Source: Cichorium intybus (lineage: Eukaryota; Streptophyta; Magnoliopsida; Asterales; Asteraceae). Taken from it: a DNA stretch of 64,000 nucleotides. Numbering within the stretch: position 1 is the stretch's first letter; every line of letters starts with the position of its first letter. This document shows, in pieces, positions 25,602 through 35,678 of the stretch. The stretch is taken from assembly GCA_023525715.1 (NCBI GenBank), contig CM042017.1, positions 74,975,666-75,039,665 on the forward strand. Reading direction: 5' to 3'. Made by a program: the position numbers and the translations under genes. The notes under the pieces are model-generated. The model had not been told where the DNA came from, did not search any database, and worked only from the letters and a program-made list of their open reading frames with translations.

Positions 25602-26353
25602 GGTTGGTATCAGACCCATAGTTTAAGCGAATTAGGTGAGGAGACTCGAACCTAGGCTTAAACTGTGTGAGGCTTAAGTGAGAATACAGACTTAAGATAA
25701 GACAGTAAGCAAGAAAGCTAAGGCTACGATAAGATGCTTTGTAAGATAACTTGATGAACTTAAGAACCTACGATAGGTTGTAGACCTATACGAGGATGAG
25801 ACTGTTAAGTCTAAGATAAGATTGAATTGTTAGGGAATTATAGGTTTATTCTTCTTGTAAATGTTTATACTTGTGCAAGTATCTACATATGAAATATAGA
25901 TTCACTACTATGTGCCGAATTTTATGTTTTATTGGAAAAAGTTTCTTTCAACTATAAAATATGACTGATGGAATGATACAGAATATCATTGAATGATGAG
26001 GTAAATATAATAGATATGTACCACGTAGTTGGGAAATCTGAAATGGACAAGCATGATAATTGCTATGTCTCGTATATATTGCTTACCACTATAGGATATG
26101 CCTATTAGAACTTGAAGTATGAATGATCACATGTAAATATGATTGGTATATGCCACCAATTGGGGATTATGTAACATTTAGTCTAAAATGTAAACGGTAA
26201 TAAACGGGGTGTTGTTAGTTGGTGACACACCCTATGGCTATATGAAACAAGTAAGAAAGAAAGACTGAATGTAGTGACATGGTGTGTCCCTCAAGGACAA
26301 CCATGGGATTCAATTAAAATTATTTGTGGTAGGTGCCTTTGGGGAATGTTACA
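25602..26353 (+). other. decayed gypsy leader and a second LTR edge
   Basis: 25602 onwards looks like a leader (primer site, then a degraded 'agtttaagcgaattagg' block). At 26341-26353 a second LTR-like end, ggggaatgttaca, occurs, again followed by tggtatcagagc (26356-26367) and a similar 'agtttaagtgaacttgg' leader. Two primer sites 750 bp apart mean that two related elements were stacked or recombined here. Confidence 0.5.
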
Positions 26354-27229
26354 GTTGGTATCAGAGCATTAGTTTAAGTGAACTTGGTGCTTAGTTAGTA
26401 CTTAAACTTAAACTTAGTACTTGCATTAGGATAGGTATATAAGAGTATAAATTTAATGTGTTTAATAATTATTTAGAATTAACATATAGTATTTCTCATA
26501 ATAGTGAACACTAATGGTAATCGTGTTGTTCCTAGAGTTGGCAATGAAATTGATGTGAATGTGGAACAAGGGGCGAACATGACCATGTTTATAATGTTGG
26601 TATGGGAGGCAATGCTTGTCCATTTGTCGTGGAAGGCGCTCCATCGTATGTTGGTTGTAGAGGTTCTGGCACCACGTACGTTGGTTTATGGAGAGATATT
26701 TTGGCGCTTCAGCGTGCTCCGACCTCGACCATTTTTCTTGTGTCTCGTGTCTTAGCCCGGTTATTTGGATGCTATTCTTTATGTTTGAGCGTTTGAACTG
26801 GGTTACGACTTGCAAGGGTAGTACATCGCTACAATAAAAGTACATTGCCTTAATGGACAATAACATAAGTACATTGCTTAAATTGAAGTATGGAACAAGC
26901 ATGCGTTGCTTATGCAGTTGGCAAACAGTTTATGACTATAAAATTGTTCTAAATGATAGACATATATTTGAGAAATTTTAAACAAGTATAAGGAATGCAA
27001 ACATGATTAAGGTAAAAAGGATTAAGCTGTTGCGACTTCACAAGACATAATACACGTGATGTTCAAATAGAGTCCATATACAAGATTTTTGGCCCTTGTA
27101 ATCCTCAGTTTTGGATTCATTTATTATAAATTCAGAAGATGAATAATGTTTGAAAAGATATTTATAGAATTAATAAGAAATTTATTTCGTAAAACAGAAT
27201 GGAAATAAGATAGATTTAATAAAGGAGTT
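26354..27229 (+). other. gypsy leader / gag debris
   Basis: A primer-site-adjacent leader is followed by a weak frame at 26504-26755 that begins like a gag start but shows no zinc knuckle or other domain before it ends. The remainder is AT-rich with no recognisable feature. Confidence 0.3.
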
Positions 27230-27655
27230 TAAGGATCCGGTTTCGTTTAGATAGAAAAGAGTGTTAAAGATATGGTATCTAAGAAATGAGATCAGAGTTG
27301 TCCTAAAATTTTATAAACATTAAAATCCTATTGTGATTTGTGAGTGGAAGTTAGAGCTCAATTAATCATACTTGTAGAGCTCGTCATCTATGTTGTAAAC
27401 CTTTGAAGACTTATAGCATAGAACTCATTAAAACAATCAATTTGACAAGAGCGAAAATCCATTAGTCCAAACTTCATTTCAACTGGAAAGCAGTTATAAA
27501 AGTTATCCGAAATAGATCAAAAAGTTCAACATTACTAGAACACGAACAATGCACAGCAATAGATCAGTAACACAAACTACATCATCTGACAATACTTAGT
27601 TTTGACTGCTAGGTATACAACACATCGAATCACATCAACTTTCAGTATTGTTTTT
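27230..27655. other. 3' flank of the kinase-WD40 gene (duplicated)
   Basis: Downstream flank of the minus-strand gene. The same sequence recurs at 62545-62993 with scattered differences, so it belongs to the duplicated segment. It may contain the 3' UTR and poly(A) site. I cannot point to a certain signal. Confidence 0.55.
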
Positions 27656-27799
27656 TCACTTCCAAAGCTTAACGATCTTATCATGGCTAGCCGAGGCTAC
27701 CAAACCCGTAATAGTTGATGCTGCCAAATCTGCAATTAATTCTTCATGTGCCGACCTTGTCATTGTCTTGTTCTCTGACATGTTCCATAGCTCCAGAGA
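27656..27799 (-). CDS. exon 8: WD40 repeats 6-7 and C-terminus
   Basis: 48 codons including TGA after an aatgcag acceptor. Encodes SLELWNMSENKTMTRSAHEE through SASHDKIVKLWK, the exact C-terminal end type of LEUNIG. HEE replaces the usual HEG. The duplicate at 62994-63137 keeps HEG. Confidence 0.92.
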   Translation of the reverse strand, partial: SLELWNMSENKTMTRSAHEELIADLAASTITGLVASASHDKIVKLWK

Positions 27800-30700
27800 C
27801 TGCATTAAAAACATAATAAATCCATTATCATTAGTCAGGTGGATGGATGTGGGCCCAGGGTTATTCTCGATGATGAGGATGTGAAGAGCATTCATTTCTT
27901 TTGCAGTGACATTGCAACAATAGATTGAGCTGGAGTCCCTATCCCCACCTTTTTCGGTGGGTGAAAAAATTGCTATATTTTAGGGTTTAGGATTTATGCG
28001 TTTGTTACCCAGGTTCGGACTGGATGGGACTTGACAAGCTTTCTAGGCTATTTTAGATGATGAGGATGAGAAAGGGTATTCTCGTCTTTTGCACAAACAA
28101 GAGACTGGGAGCAAGTCACTGTTTCTAAACCATAATACTTTTTCAAAAATAATTAAGGGAAAAATCTGTAATGCTTTTTCTGTATTTTGCATATCGAGAC
28201 TGGATTACAGGGACAAATATATTTTTAAACGATAAAAAAAGTAGGACAGTTTAATCACAAGTTAATCGGCTAAATCGTTCAAATTATGAAATTACAAGCA
28301 ATTTTGGTTATCTTGCTTAAGAATTAATATGTCAAAAGAAGATCACAAAAATTATATCATCATACTAATATATATCTGATTTTTTTTTATAAAATGACTT
28401 GACAGATTGTAAGCTGACCTTGTAACAGCCGATGACCAATATCGAAGCATAACTGGGATGAAAAACACAAGATTGGAACTTGTCCCCATTACAGCTAAGC
28501 TCGTGTATGCACTCCCCTTCGTTTCCTGCCATAAGGGACCAAACTCTCACCGAGTCTTCACTAACAGACGCCAAATACTTGCCACTCAGGTCCCAGCAAA
28601 CCGAATGAATCGGTTTTGTATGCCCCTGCAAATGCAAAATCATCATTGTAAAATAAAAGAACTGACAACTTACTTTTATTCATTTGTGTATTATGACATA
28701 CTACTTTCATTTATTATTGGTATAACATTGTACTTTGAATTCCTTTCTTATTAAGCCGTTGTACTTCGAAGAAAGGCATTGCACTTCAAAAAGACTACCC
28801 CGTTATAGCATTGTACTTCAATCTTTTTGTTATTAGAACATTATACTTTGAAAAAACTACCCAACTGTAACAGTGAAAATTGCTTTATAATTTTTCCAAA
28901 TTACAATGTTGTAACCGGAACAAATGAAAGTAGGATGCTATAATAAACAAATCAATGGAAGTACATTCTTTTTCTTGCATTTAACTGTAAAGAAAATATA
29001 AAAACAGGCAAGGATATAACGAGTAGAAAAGAACCTGTAACAAATGTCGACACCTTTGTGTCTCCACATCCAATATCGATACGATGTTTGATGCAGCTGC
29101 TGCGAGAAATCTTCCATGGCACGGTTGGAATCTCACTTGAGCCACACCACTCTGATCCATGAAATGAATAAATATACCAAGGGCGAATATATCTTTTAGC
29201 TAAGGGTGTCCATGGACACCCCTTACTCTTGAAACTTATTTATGGTTTATGTTATAATATTAAGAGGGACACCTATTGTCAAACATGGATGGACACATGT
29301 GATTTATGAGCAAAGATGGACATATATCTACACGTGGCTCTATTGGAAAATTTTATACATAATATGTTTTGACACTATACTTTACAAATAAGTAAACTAT
29401 TTTTTATCTTTTCCTATAATATTATTTCGTTTAATTTAATTTATAGTCATGTTTAATTTACAGCAGTCTTAATTTTTTATTTATTTACTAATTAAGTATA
29501 TCGTTGTGGTTTAATGATTATGAATTTCTGCAGAGTATTATTAGTATAATGTTGAAGTTACTTAAACATAAATGTAAAACAATTTTTTATCCTATGCAAC
29601 TGTATATAAGCACGAAAACTTATAAATTGTTTTCAAAAGATGAAAACTCATTGTGAAAAATTTCAAGACATTTACTCGTATTTTTAAGGGTTAATTACGA
29701 AAAAAGCACTATATTTTGCCAAAAGTTCGGTTTAACCCCCAATTTTTAAAAGATTTGGAAAAAACCACCAATTTTTGGTAAAAAGTTTCATTGAAGCCAT
29801 TATTACCGTTTTTTCAGGTCATAATGGTTGGACTAGAACTTTTTCTAAAAAATTGGTGGTTTATTAGAAAAAATGAAAAATTGATGGTTAAACCAGAAAA
29901 AATGATGAAATATAGTGCCTTTTTCGTAATTATATAAAGTAAAGTGTGAACATTATCTAGGACTAATTATGAAAAAAGCACTATATTTTGCCAATAGTTC
30001 GGTTCAACCACCTCATTTTAAGATTCGGAAAAACCACTATTTTTTGGTAAAAAGTTTCATCGAAATCATTGTTACTGGTTTCTTCAGGTCATAGTAGTCG
30101 GGTTGAAATTTTTCCCAAAAATTGGTGGTTTTATTAGAACAAATGAAAATTTGATGGTTAAACCAGAAAAAATGCTAAAATATAGTGCTTTTTCGTTATT
30201 TTCCCTATTTTTAATTATATTTGATATTTGGTATTAAAGTTGATATTATACTTGTCTTAGATGATATTATTAGAACTCGACCCAATAACCAAAAATTTTC
30301 AACCTATTTATTGTGTTATCTCATTTAATATGGACACATGTGAGTTTGAATCCTAGATTCGCCACTTAAATATACAAATAATAAAAATAATAATTTAATC
30401 AGAGAAAACAGAAAATAATGCAAGATACTTTCACCATTTTATCAATTTAGTCACTGAACTATTATTATCATAAACATAAAAGATTAATATTTCAGTGGCT
30501 AAGACGATGAAATGGTGAAAGTATGGTGTGATTTTCTATATTTCAACTTTTTTGGAAACCAGGTAACAAAGAAAAACTTGTTCTTTTAATCAGTAAAAAA
30601 AGTACAGGCATACTTCGTTACAGAAAATAGTTAAGTAGCTAAAGCAATCGAATTATGAAAGTACAGAGTGTTTTTAAGTGACAAACGAGAAGACGGATTA

Positions 30701-33700
30701 ATATTATGATGGTTGTGAGTTTTTTTACCTTGAATATACGTACACAGCGACCATTATTTATGCTCCAATACCTTATTTTCCCATCCCCATCACACGAGCA
30801 GATGAGGTCATTATTATTTGGGTGGAAGTCTAATGACATCACTGATGCAGAATGCCCGAGAAATGTACATAGTGAATATCCAGGCTGAAATTTAAAATCA
30901 AAACACAAATCAAGTGATCCATAAAATAAAATCTCCAGCAATATATTTATTTTGAATTGTGCAAAATACTGAAAAGCCCAACTCATATTCATCATTTTAT
31001 GAATTAGCCACTTCACTATTTCCTATAGAGATCAAACCATTTCACTAGTCTTGAAAGTTCAAAAGAAACTATATTTCCCGGTTACCTGGTATTGAAAAAG
31101 ACAACATAAAAAAGCACAACATACTTTCATTTTTTTATCGATTTAAGAACTGAACTATTATTATGTTATGATTAGTTCAGTGGCAAAATCGATAAAGTGG
31201 TGAAAGTATGTTGTGCTTTTCATATTATTCCATGATATAAAAATAGGGTGAACAGGAAAAGTGGATTTTGTAAGAATGTCCAAAATGTATAACGGTTTAA
31301 TCAGAAGAGAATAAAGTTGAGTGGCTTAAATGATAAACTCGTGAATGTAAAATGGTTTAATCTGAATTTTGTCCTTTTGAATCAAACGAGAAATTGTGAA
31401 CTAACATTATCGTTATCCCAAACACGGACTGTTTTATCAAAAGATGAGGTTGCGAGGCGTGGCATGTTTGGGCTGAACCGCACATCCATGATCAATGATG
31501 AATGTTCTTCAAGAGTCGCCTTTGGCTTTAACGAATCCGTGTACCACAAGACAACCTGCATGATAATCATCACACAACCCATTAACAATAAAATGCAAGA
31601 AATAGTAATGTACTTCCATTTATTTGTCTATTATAGCATCCCACTTTCAATTTTTTCTATTACACCATTCTGCTAACATTTTTTTCTCAATAAGGCATTG
31701 TATATTGAAAATATAACTAACTATAGCATTGTGCTTTCAATATTTTTTTCCTTATTAGGACATTATACTTTGAAAAATCAACCATATGATGCAATAATTT
31801 AGTGGACTTTCAAAGTACCATGTTGTCATAGGAAGATATGGAATTAAGATGTTATCATTAATAAATCAATGAAAGTGAATTTTTATTTCTTGCATTTAAA
31901 CTTGATTATTAATTCTAGATCTCATTACGTAATCCCTTCGTGTTTATAAATTACAATAATCAACCACAAGGGTGGTGCCTAGTTGGTTAGAGCTTGGTCT
32001 CCAAAGGTCAAAATGACCAGGAGGTGCCAGGTTCTAATCCAAGGAGGAACAAAAACCCCCTAGTGGCCACAGAGGTTCACCCGCGATGACTCTGGGCTAC
32101 TCGCGAAGCGGGTAGTCGCCCGGGGATTAGTCGGTTCGTGAAAGCGTGTCGGAACCTCGGCTCCATAGGAGGCCCAAAAAAAAAAAAATAATAATAATAA
32201 TAAATTACAATAATCAATCTTGGTATTTACCTTTTCATCATGGCCACCACTTGCAAAAAGTTTACCATCTGATGAGAAGTCACAACAGACCAACTTGTGT
32301 GAACTTGCACGAATGGAATTGACTTCTGTAAATGTGAACGCTAACAACAGAAAAAAATGGATGAGAACATAACAATAAAGAAAAATGCCAACCACTATAC
32401 TTTATTTACAATAACAAGGCCATGCTTCTTTTAATTTTTATCAAGTGTTGTCTTTATAAATGACGCGTAAAGATAATTTGAAAAAAGGACGGCACAATAG
32501 GAAATAAAAGGAAAAAGTAAATGAGGACAAATTTGAGAAAGTTGGCAGTTAATGAGAAAAGCCTCGTTTTCTGACTTTTTTTATTGGGTTAATGACTTAT
32601 GAGGGTAAATTACTTTTCAAAATGTTCACATTTAGGTATCAATGTTTTTTTGTTCACATTTACCCATTTAACTTTGTTATACTTGTTCAAAAAAGGGTAA
32701 TATAACCGGCTGGTGTGGGTTTTCCCGGTCATATTACCTTTTTTTTTTAACAGGTATAACAAGTAAAATGGGTAAATGTGAACAAAAAAAACATTGTTAC
32801 CTAAATGTGAACATTCTACTTTCAACTTATGAGACACAAAAAATTTTCACATTTAGGTAACAATGTTTTTTTTGTTCACATTTACCCATTTAATCTGTTA
32901 TACCTATTCAAAAAAGGGTAATATGACCGGGAAAACCTCTACCAGACGGTCATATTACCTTTTTTTGAACAGATATAACAAGTTAAATGGGTAAATGTAA
33001 ACAAAAAAAACATTGTTACCTACATGTGAACATTTTGAAAAGTAAGTTACCCTCTCAAGTCATTAACCCTTTTTTATTAAGCCATTCATTCTATATTAAG
33101 TAAAAAAACACTAAGATACTGAAAATGTATACCACTTGACTTACCTTTGCTGACATGAATATAACGACCAATTGGATCCCCTGGATCCGTATCATCATGA
33201 GATACAAAAGACTCAACATTAGCATCAACAGAGCTGTCCTTATCATCAAGAGATCTGTACTTATCATCCTGCTGCAAAAATTTTAAAGTGCCAATAAGAA
33301 CTAAAAGGCATCTTCACCTTATGGCCCCGTTTGTTATACAGGACAGAACAGTTGAAACACAGGTTGCATCAAGTAACCAAACCATACACGGATACACCAA
33401 CCTTTTGTTGTTTGAGCTTTATATAACATGGTCGAGTGTTATCCCGGTGTCTGCGTGTTGACACCGAAGCTGTTGAAAGCTGTTAACAAGAGGTGTAGAC
33501 TTTTCACAAAAAAAAAAAAAAACAAAACCAAATAATAAATAAATAGAATACACTTTCCATGTGACACTTGGAAATTATCATACTTAAAATGTATAAACAA
33601 ATGTATTTCACCAACTCATCATCCGTTATTGTATTCGTTGCTAGTTAACAAGATATTAGCATAAAAGATGATTTAAGTTTGTATTGTTATATATTATTTA

Positions 33701-34817
33701 CACGAACCAAAAGTAACAAACTGTATATTTTTGTTCTCTGTCAATGGTTATAACATGACCACAATGAAATATTGCAGTTTTTATTAAAGTTCTTTTATGA
33801 CAGGATATATGTGTGGACGACTTAGGACAGTTTATTTTTTCATTTTCTTTGGTTTTACAATGAACAAAAAAAATAAGAACAGAGACTTACTTGATATTCA
33901 AGGGCATTTTCAAGTGCTGTCACGACATCCTTTATTAATGGACGTTTTTCACTGTCATTCTTCAAACATTGATAAGCAATGGTTGAAAACACCTTCAAAG
34001 AACTAGGATGTATCTCATTCTTTATATTAGCCCAAATAATTTCATTTAGATTATTCTGTTTATAAAGCTTTCGTACCAGTTGAGTAAAACATTGAGGGTC
34101 ATCACTGCCCCCATAACACAATCTCCCACACAAAACTTCGAACAAAACCACACCAAAGGAGTAAACATCTGACTCCTTTGTTAGTATCCCAGATTGTATA
34201 TATAGGGGATCACAATAACCATAAGTGCCTACTCTATTATTAGTGACAAGAAACGTGTGTTTCTGGTTAGCGGGACCAAATTTTGAAAGACCAAAATCTG
34301 CAATCTTGGCATTCCAGTTTTCATATAAGAGAATGTTGGTACTTTTAACATCTCTGTGCAATAATCTTTGTTGAGTACCTGCTGGATTATGAAGGTATGC
34401 TAGTCCATGAGCCGCCCCAATACAAATAGTAAGCCGTCGAACCCATGTTAGATCCTTGTTGTCTAGATGTAAGTCAAGACTTCCCCTTGCTGCATACTCA
34501 TACACGAGGATCTTCTCGCCTTTCTCATCACAAAACCCTAAGAGAGAGACAATATTTTCATGGCTGTAAACTGAAAGCATCATTACCTCCTTCCAAAACT
34601 CAGAGTCTCCTTGCCCAAAAGCACGATTTAAGCGTTTTAAAGCAACCGTGGTATGCCCCTTTGAATGGCGGAGTTCTCCCTTGTAGACTTTCCCAAAGCC
34701 TCCTTTTCCGATGCAACTGTCTTCAGTAAAATTGTTTGTCGCTGATTCTATAGCTTCTAGTTGTATTTTGAGGTGATCGAATTGTTTTAGGACAGACATG
34801 TTTTGATGATTGATCAA
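27656..34817 (-). CDS. chimeric receptor-like kinase / LEUNIG-type WD40 protein, 8 exons, 645 aa
   Basis: Spliced exons on the minus strand are 34817-33891, 33271-33145, 32340-32231, 31555-31406, 30884-30729, 29151-29035, 28625-28419 and 27799-27656. All introns are GT-AG and all junctions keep frame (phases 0,1,0,0,0,0,0), giving 1938 bp including the TGA. Residues 1-309 are a kinase domain of the plant receptor-like kinase type with no signal peptide or membrane segment. Residues 310-351 are the acidic linker of LEUNIG (NVESFVSHDDTDP). Residues 352-645 are its seven WD40 repeats ending KLWK. The LUFS/LisH domain that binds SEUSS in LEUNIG is absent. Kinase relatives usually continue into other C-terminal domains at this intron, so the second half looks swapped in by exon shuffling. 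A cytoplasmic or nuclear protein coupling phosphorylation to a WD40 scaffold is inference. A mis-joined pair of genes is the alternative, but eight clean in-phase exons argue against simple decay. Confidence 0.82.
28419..28625 (-). CDS. exon 7: WD40 repeats 5-6
   Basis: 69 codons between tttgcag and GTCAGC. Encodes GHTKPIHSVCWDLSGKYLAS, SEDSVRVWSL and FQSCVFHPSYASILVIGCYK, the most recognisable part of the LEUNIG propeller. Confidence 0.92.
28674..28966. mobile_element. foldback MITE in intron 6
   Basis: The left arm (acttttattcatttgtgtat...) and right arm (...caaatcaatggaagtac) are imperfect inverted copies of each other, with AT-rich middle repeats of 'cattgtacttc'. A related copy lies at 31610-31890 in intron 3. 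No coding capacity. Confidence 0.7.
29035..29151 (-). CDS. exon 6: WD40 repeat 4
   Basis: 39 codons after a gatcag acceptor. Encodes SGVAQVRFQPCHGRFLAAAA and then SNIVSILDVETQRCRHLLQ. The donor is GTTCTT, the weakest splice site in the gene, and is worth checking in transcripts. Confidence 0.83.
29180..29240. repeat. GGTGTCCATGGACACC repeat edge
   Basis: The block 'caagggcg...gggtgtccatggacacccctt' here recurs in inverted orientation at 38650-38694. The shared flank shows a dispersed repeat family with a 16-bp perfect palindrome near its end. The family is not identified. Confidence 0.5.
29691..29933. mobile_element. foldback MITE, copy 1
   Basis: Ends are inverted copies: ttacgaaaaaagcactatat at the left and its complement at the right (atatagtgcctttttcgtaa). 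The arms extend over most of the element. Lies in intron 5, 28 bp from a second copy. Confidence 0.8.
29961..30203. mobile_element. foldback MITE, copy 2
   Basis: Same family and length as 29691-29933 (aattatgaaaaaagcacta ... tagtgctttttcgtt). The tandem arrangement suggests local duplication or insertion next to an existing copy. Confidence 0.78.
30424..30525. repeat. short foldback repeat in intron 5
   Basis: 'actttcaccattttatcaat' at the left pairs with 'gatgaaatggtgaaagt' at the right, around an AT-rich loop. A second copy of this family is at 31122-31213. Confidence 0.65.
30729..30884 (-). CDS. exon 5: WD40 repeat 3
   Basis: 52 codons between tttcag and GTAAAA. Encodes PGYSLCTFLGHSASVMSLDF through DGKIRYWSINNGRCVRIFK. 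Hallmark GH and YW positions are kept. Confidence 0.9.
31122..31213. repeat. short foldback repeat in intron 4
   Basis: 'catactttcatttttttatc' pairs with 'gataaagtggtgaaagtatg'. Same family as 30424-30525. Confidence 0.65.
31406..31555 (-). CDS. exon 4: WD40 repeats 1-2
   Basis: Exactly 50 codons between an atgcag acceptor and a GTTAGT donor. Encodes VVLWYTDSLKPKATLEEHSS through RLATSSFDKTVRVWDNDN, near-identical in style to LEUNIG. Confidence 0.9.
31610..31890. mobile_element. foldback MITE in intron 3
   Basis: Inverted ends (gtacttccatttatttgtct ... aataaatcaatgaaagtg). Related to 28674-28966. Confidence 0.65.
31964..32200 (+). mobile_element. tRNA-derived SINE in intron 3
   Basis: The 237-bp body has pol III promoter boxes: an A-box-like 'tagttggttagagc' near 31980 and a B-box 'ggttctaatcc' near 32030. 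It ends in a poly(A)/(TAA)n tail. It is flanked by a perfect 17-bp target duplication, taaattacaataatcaa, at 31947-31963 and 32201-32217, the signature of LINE-mediated insertion. It lies antisense to the kinase-WD40 gene. Confidence 0.93.
32231..32340 (-). CDS. exon 3: first WD40 repeat
   Basis: 110 bp between a ttgttag acceptor and a GTAAAT donor. Encodes FTFTEVNSIRASSHKLVCCD and then SSDGKLFASGGHDEK, matching the start of the LEUNIG WD40 region as I know it. Confidence 0.88.
32586..33069. mobile_element. nested-palindrome MITE in intron 2
   Basis: The outer ends are inverted (gggttaatgactta ... cattaaccc). Inside are two successive hairpins (about 32618-32815 and 32846-33040), each built from 'gttcacatttaggta' facing its complement. 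A perfect 9-bp target duplication, ttttttatt, flanks it at 32577-32585 and 33070-33078, which fits a Mutator-type or foldback transposase. Confidence 0.88.
33145..33271 (-). CDS. exon 2: LEUNIG-type acidic linker
   Basis: 127 bp after a ttttgcag acceptor; an alternative acceptor 3 bp further on is also in frame. Encodes DDKYRSLDDKDSSVDANVES and then SHDDTDPGDPIGRYIHVSK. The SHDDTDP block is characteristic of the segment just before the WD40 domain of LEUNIG proteins. GTAAGT donor, phase 1. Confidence 0.85.
33891..34817 (-). CDS. exon 1: complete protein kinase domain
   Basis: 309 codons from ATG 34815-34817. A second ATG at 34797-34799 (MSVLKQFDHL) is an equally plausible start. Motifs are: glycine loop IGKGGFGKV (36-44), ATP lysine VALK (K61), helix-C Glu (E77), HRD with catalytic D156 (LLHRDVKSTNILL), DFG D174 and activation segment GTYGYCDPLY (197-206), then DVYSFGVVLFE and KRP (R292). 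It is an RD kinase. The usual Glu of DPEY is Leu (L205). It ends ...ALEYQ at a GTAAGT donor in phase 0. The translation without splicing would stop 11 codons later. Confidence 0.93.
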
Positions 34818-35151
34818 AAATCGGAAGCAAGTTACGAAGAATTAAAGTTGAAGGGAGCAGTGGATGGCGGGGAAAAGCGAAGGGTGGCGACGTCGAGCGA
34901 AAATGAGTGAGACGAAGGCACGTAGAAAAAGAGAATGATTGGTAGAAGTTTACTTTTTCAAAGTCGAGGGAGAGTGGAGACCAAGCCACTCGGTGAAAAA
35001 GTAGGAATAATTACGTAAAGAACGAAGGGGTTTTAGTGGTTCAAGCTATCGTTAATAAATTTATTTAAAGTAGGAATAAATTTAAAGTGAAATAACTACG
35101 TAAAGAGGTCTTGTTGTTCAAAGTTTAAACCATCGTTAATAAGTTTATTTA
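34818..35151 (-). promoter_or_regulatory. putative 5' flank of the kinase-WD40 gene
   Basis: On the coding strand the 200 bp before the ATG are pyrimidine-rich (runs such as ctccactctccctcg), with a CCAAT-like 'accaatcattc' and an acgtg core. This composition is typical of a plant 5' UTR or core promoter. No convincing TATA box was seen. The MITE at 35152 bounds it. Confidence 0.4.
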
Positions 35152-35675
35152 GGTTACACGGAGGGGTGGTCAATGGCCAACGAATGTTCAACAAGTTTTT
35201 GTGGGTTGGCAGCCGTTGGCCATTTTGTAGGCAGTGGTTGGCCATTGATGTTAAACCGCCAATCAAATTACTTTGAGAAATTACAACTTTAGTCCTTGTA
35301 CAAATATAAAACAAACACAAAATCTTTTTTTTACTTAAAATTTAAATATTTCATTAAAAATAAAACACACTACTTTTTGTATATATATAGGGGATGAAAT
35401 AGGTTTTAAAAATCTGATTTAAAAAAAAAACCGCTACTTTTTGTTTTGGGTTAAAAGTGTAAAATTTTGAAAACATTTAAACTGGTCAAAATAACAACTC
35501 CTAACCGTTTGGGGGGGGGGGTTGCCATTTTCTGAAAGTTGAGACACCCGTTGGCATCTCGCCAACGGGCTGGCGATTGTGGTTGGTGAGTTGCTTGGCG
35601 AATGGAGCGGCGGCGGGTATGGCGACACGCCAAGAGGCTTGGCGACCCTCTTGGTGAGGACTACTCCGTGTAGTC
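35152..35675. mobile_element. Tourist/Harbinger-type MITE
   Basis: The ends ggttacacggagg and (reverse) gactacacggagt form a short inverted repeat flanked by TTA on both sides (35149-35151, 35676-35678). Inside is internal 'ggttggcca/ttggcgac'-rich sequence without a gene. 524 bp, in the upstream region of the kinase-WD40 gene. Confidence 0.68.
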
Positions 35676-35678
35676 TTA

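Noticed and set aside
27648..27884. Plus-strand frame also conserved at 62956-63180
   Set aside because: Antisense shadow of the LEUNIG-type last exon, conserved only because the exon is duplicated.
31969..32060. tRNA gene on the plus strand
   Set aside because: A- and B-box are present, but there is no cloverleaf-length body ending in a proper acceptor stem. It is followed by ~140 bp and a poly(A) tail with target duplications, so it is a SINE head.
33797..34006. 69-aa plus-strand frame overlapping the kinase exon edge
   Set aside because: Antisense to the kinase exon and intron 1; no support.
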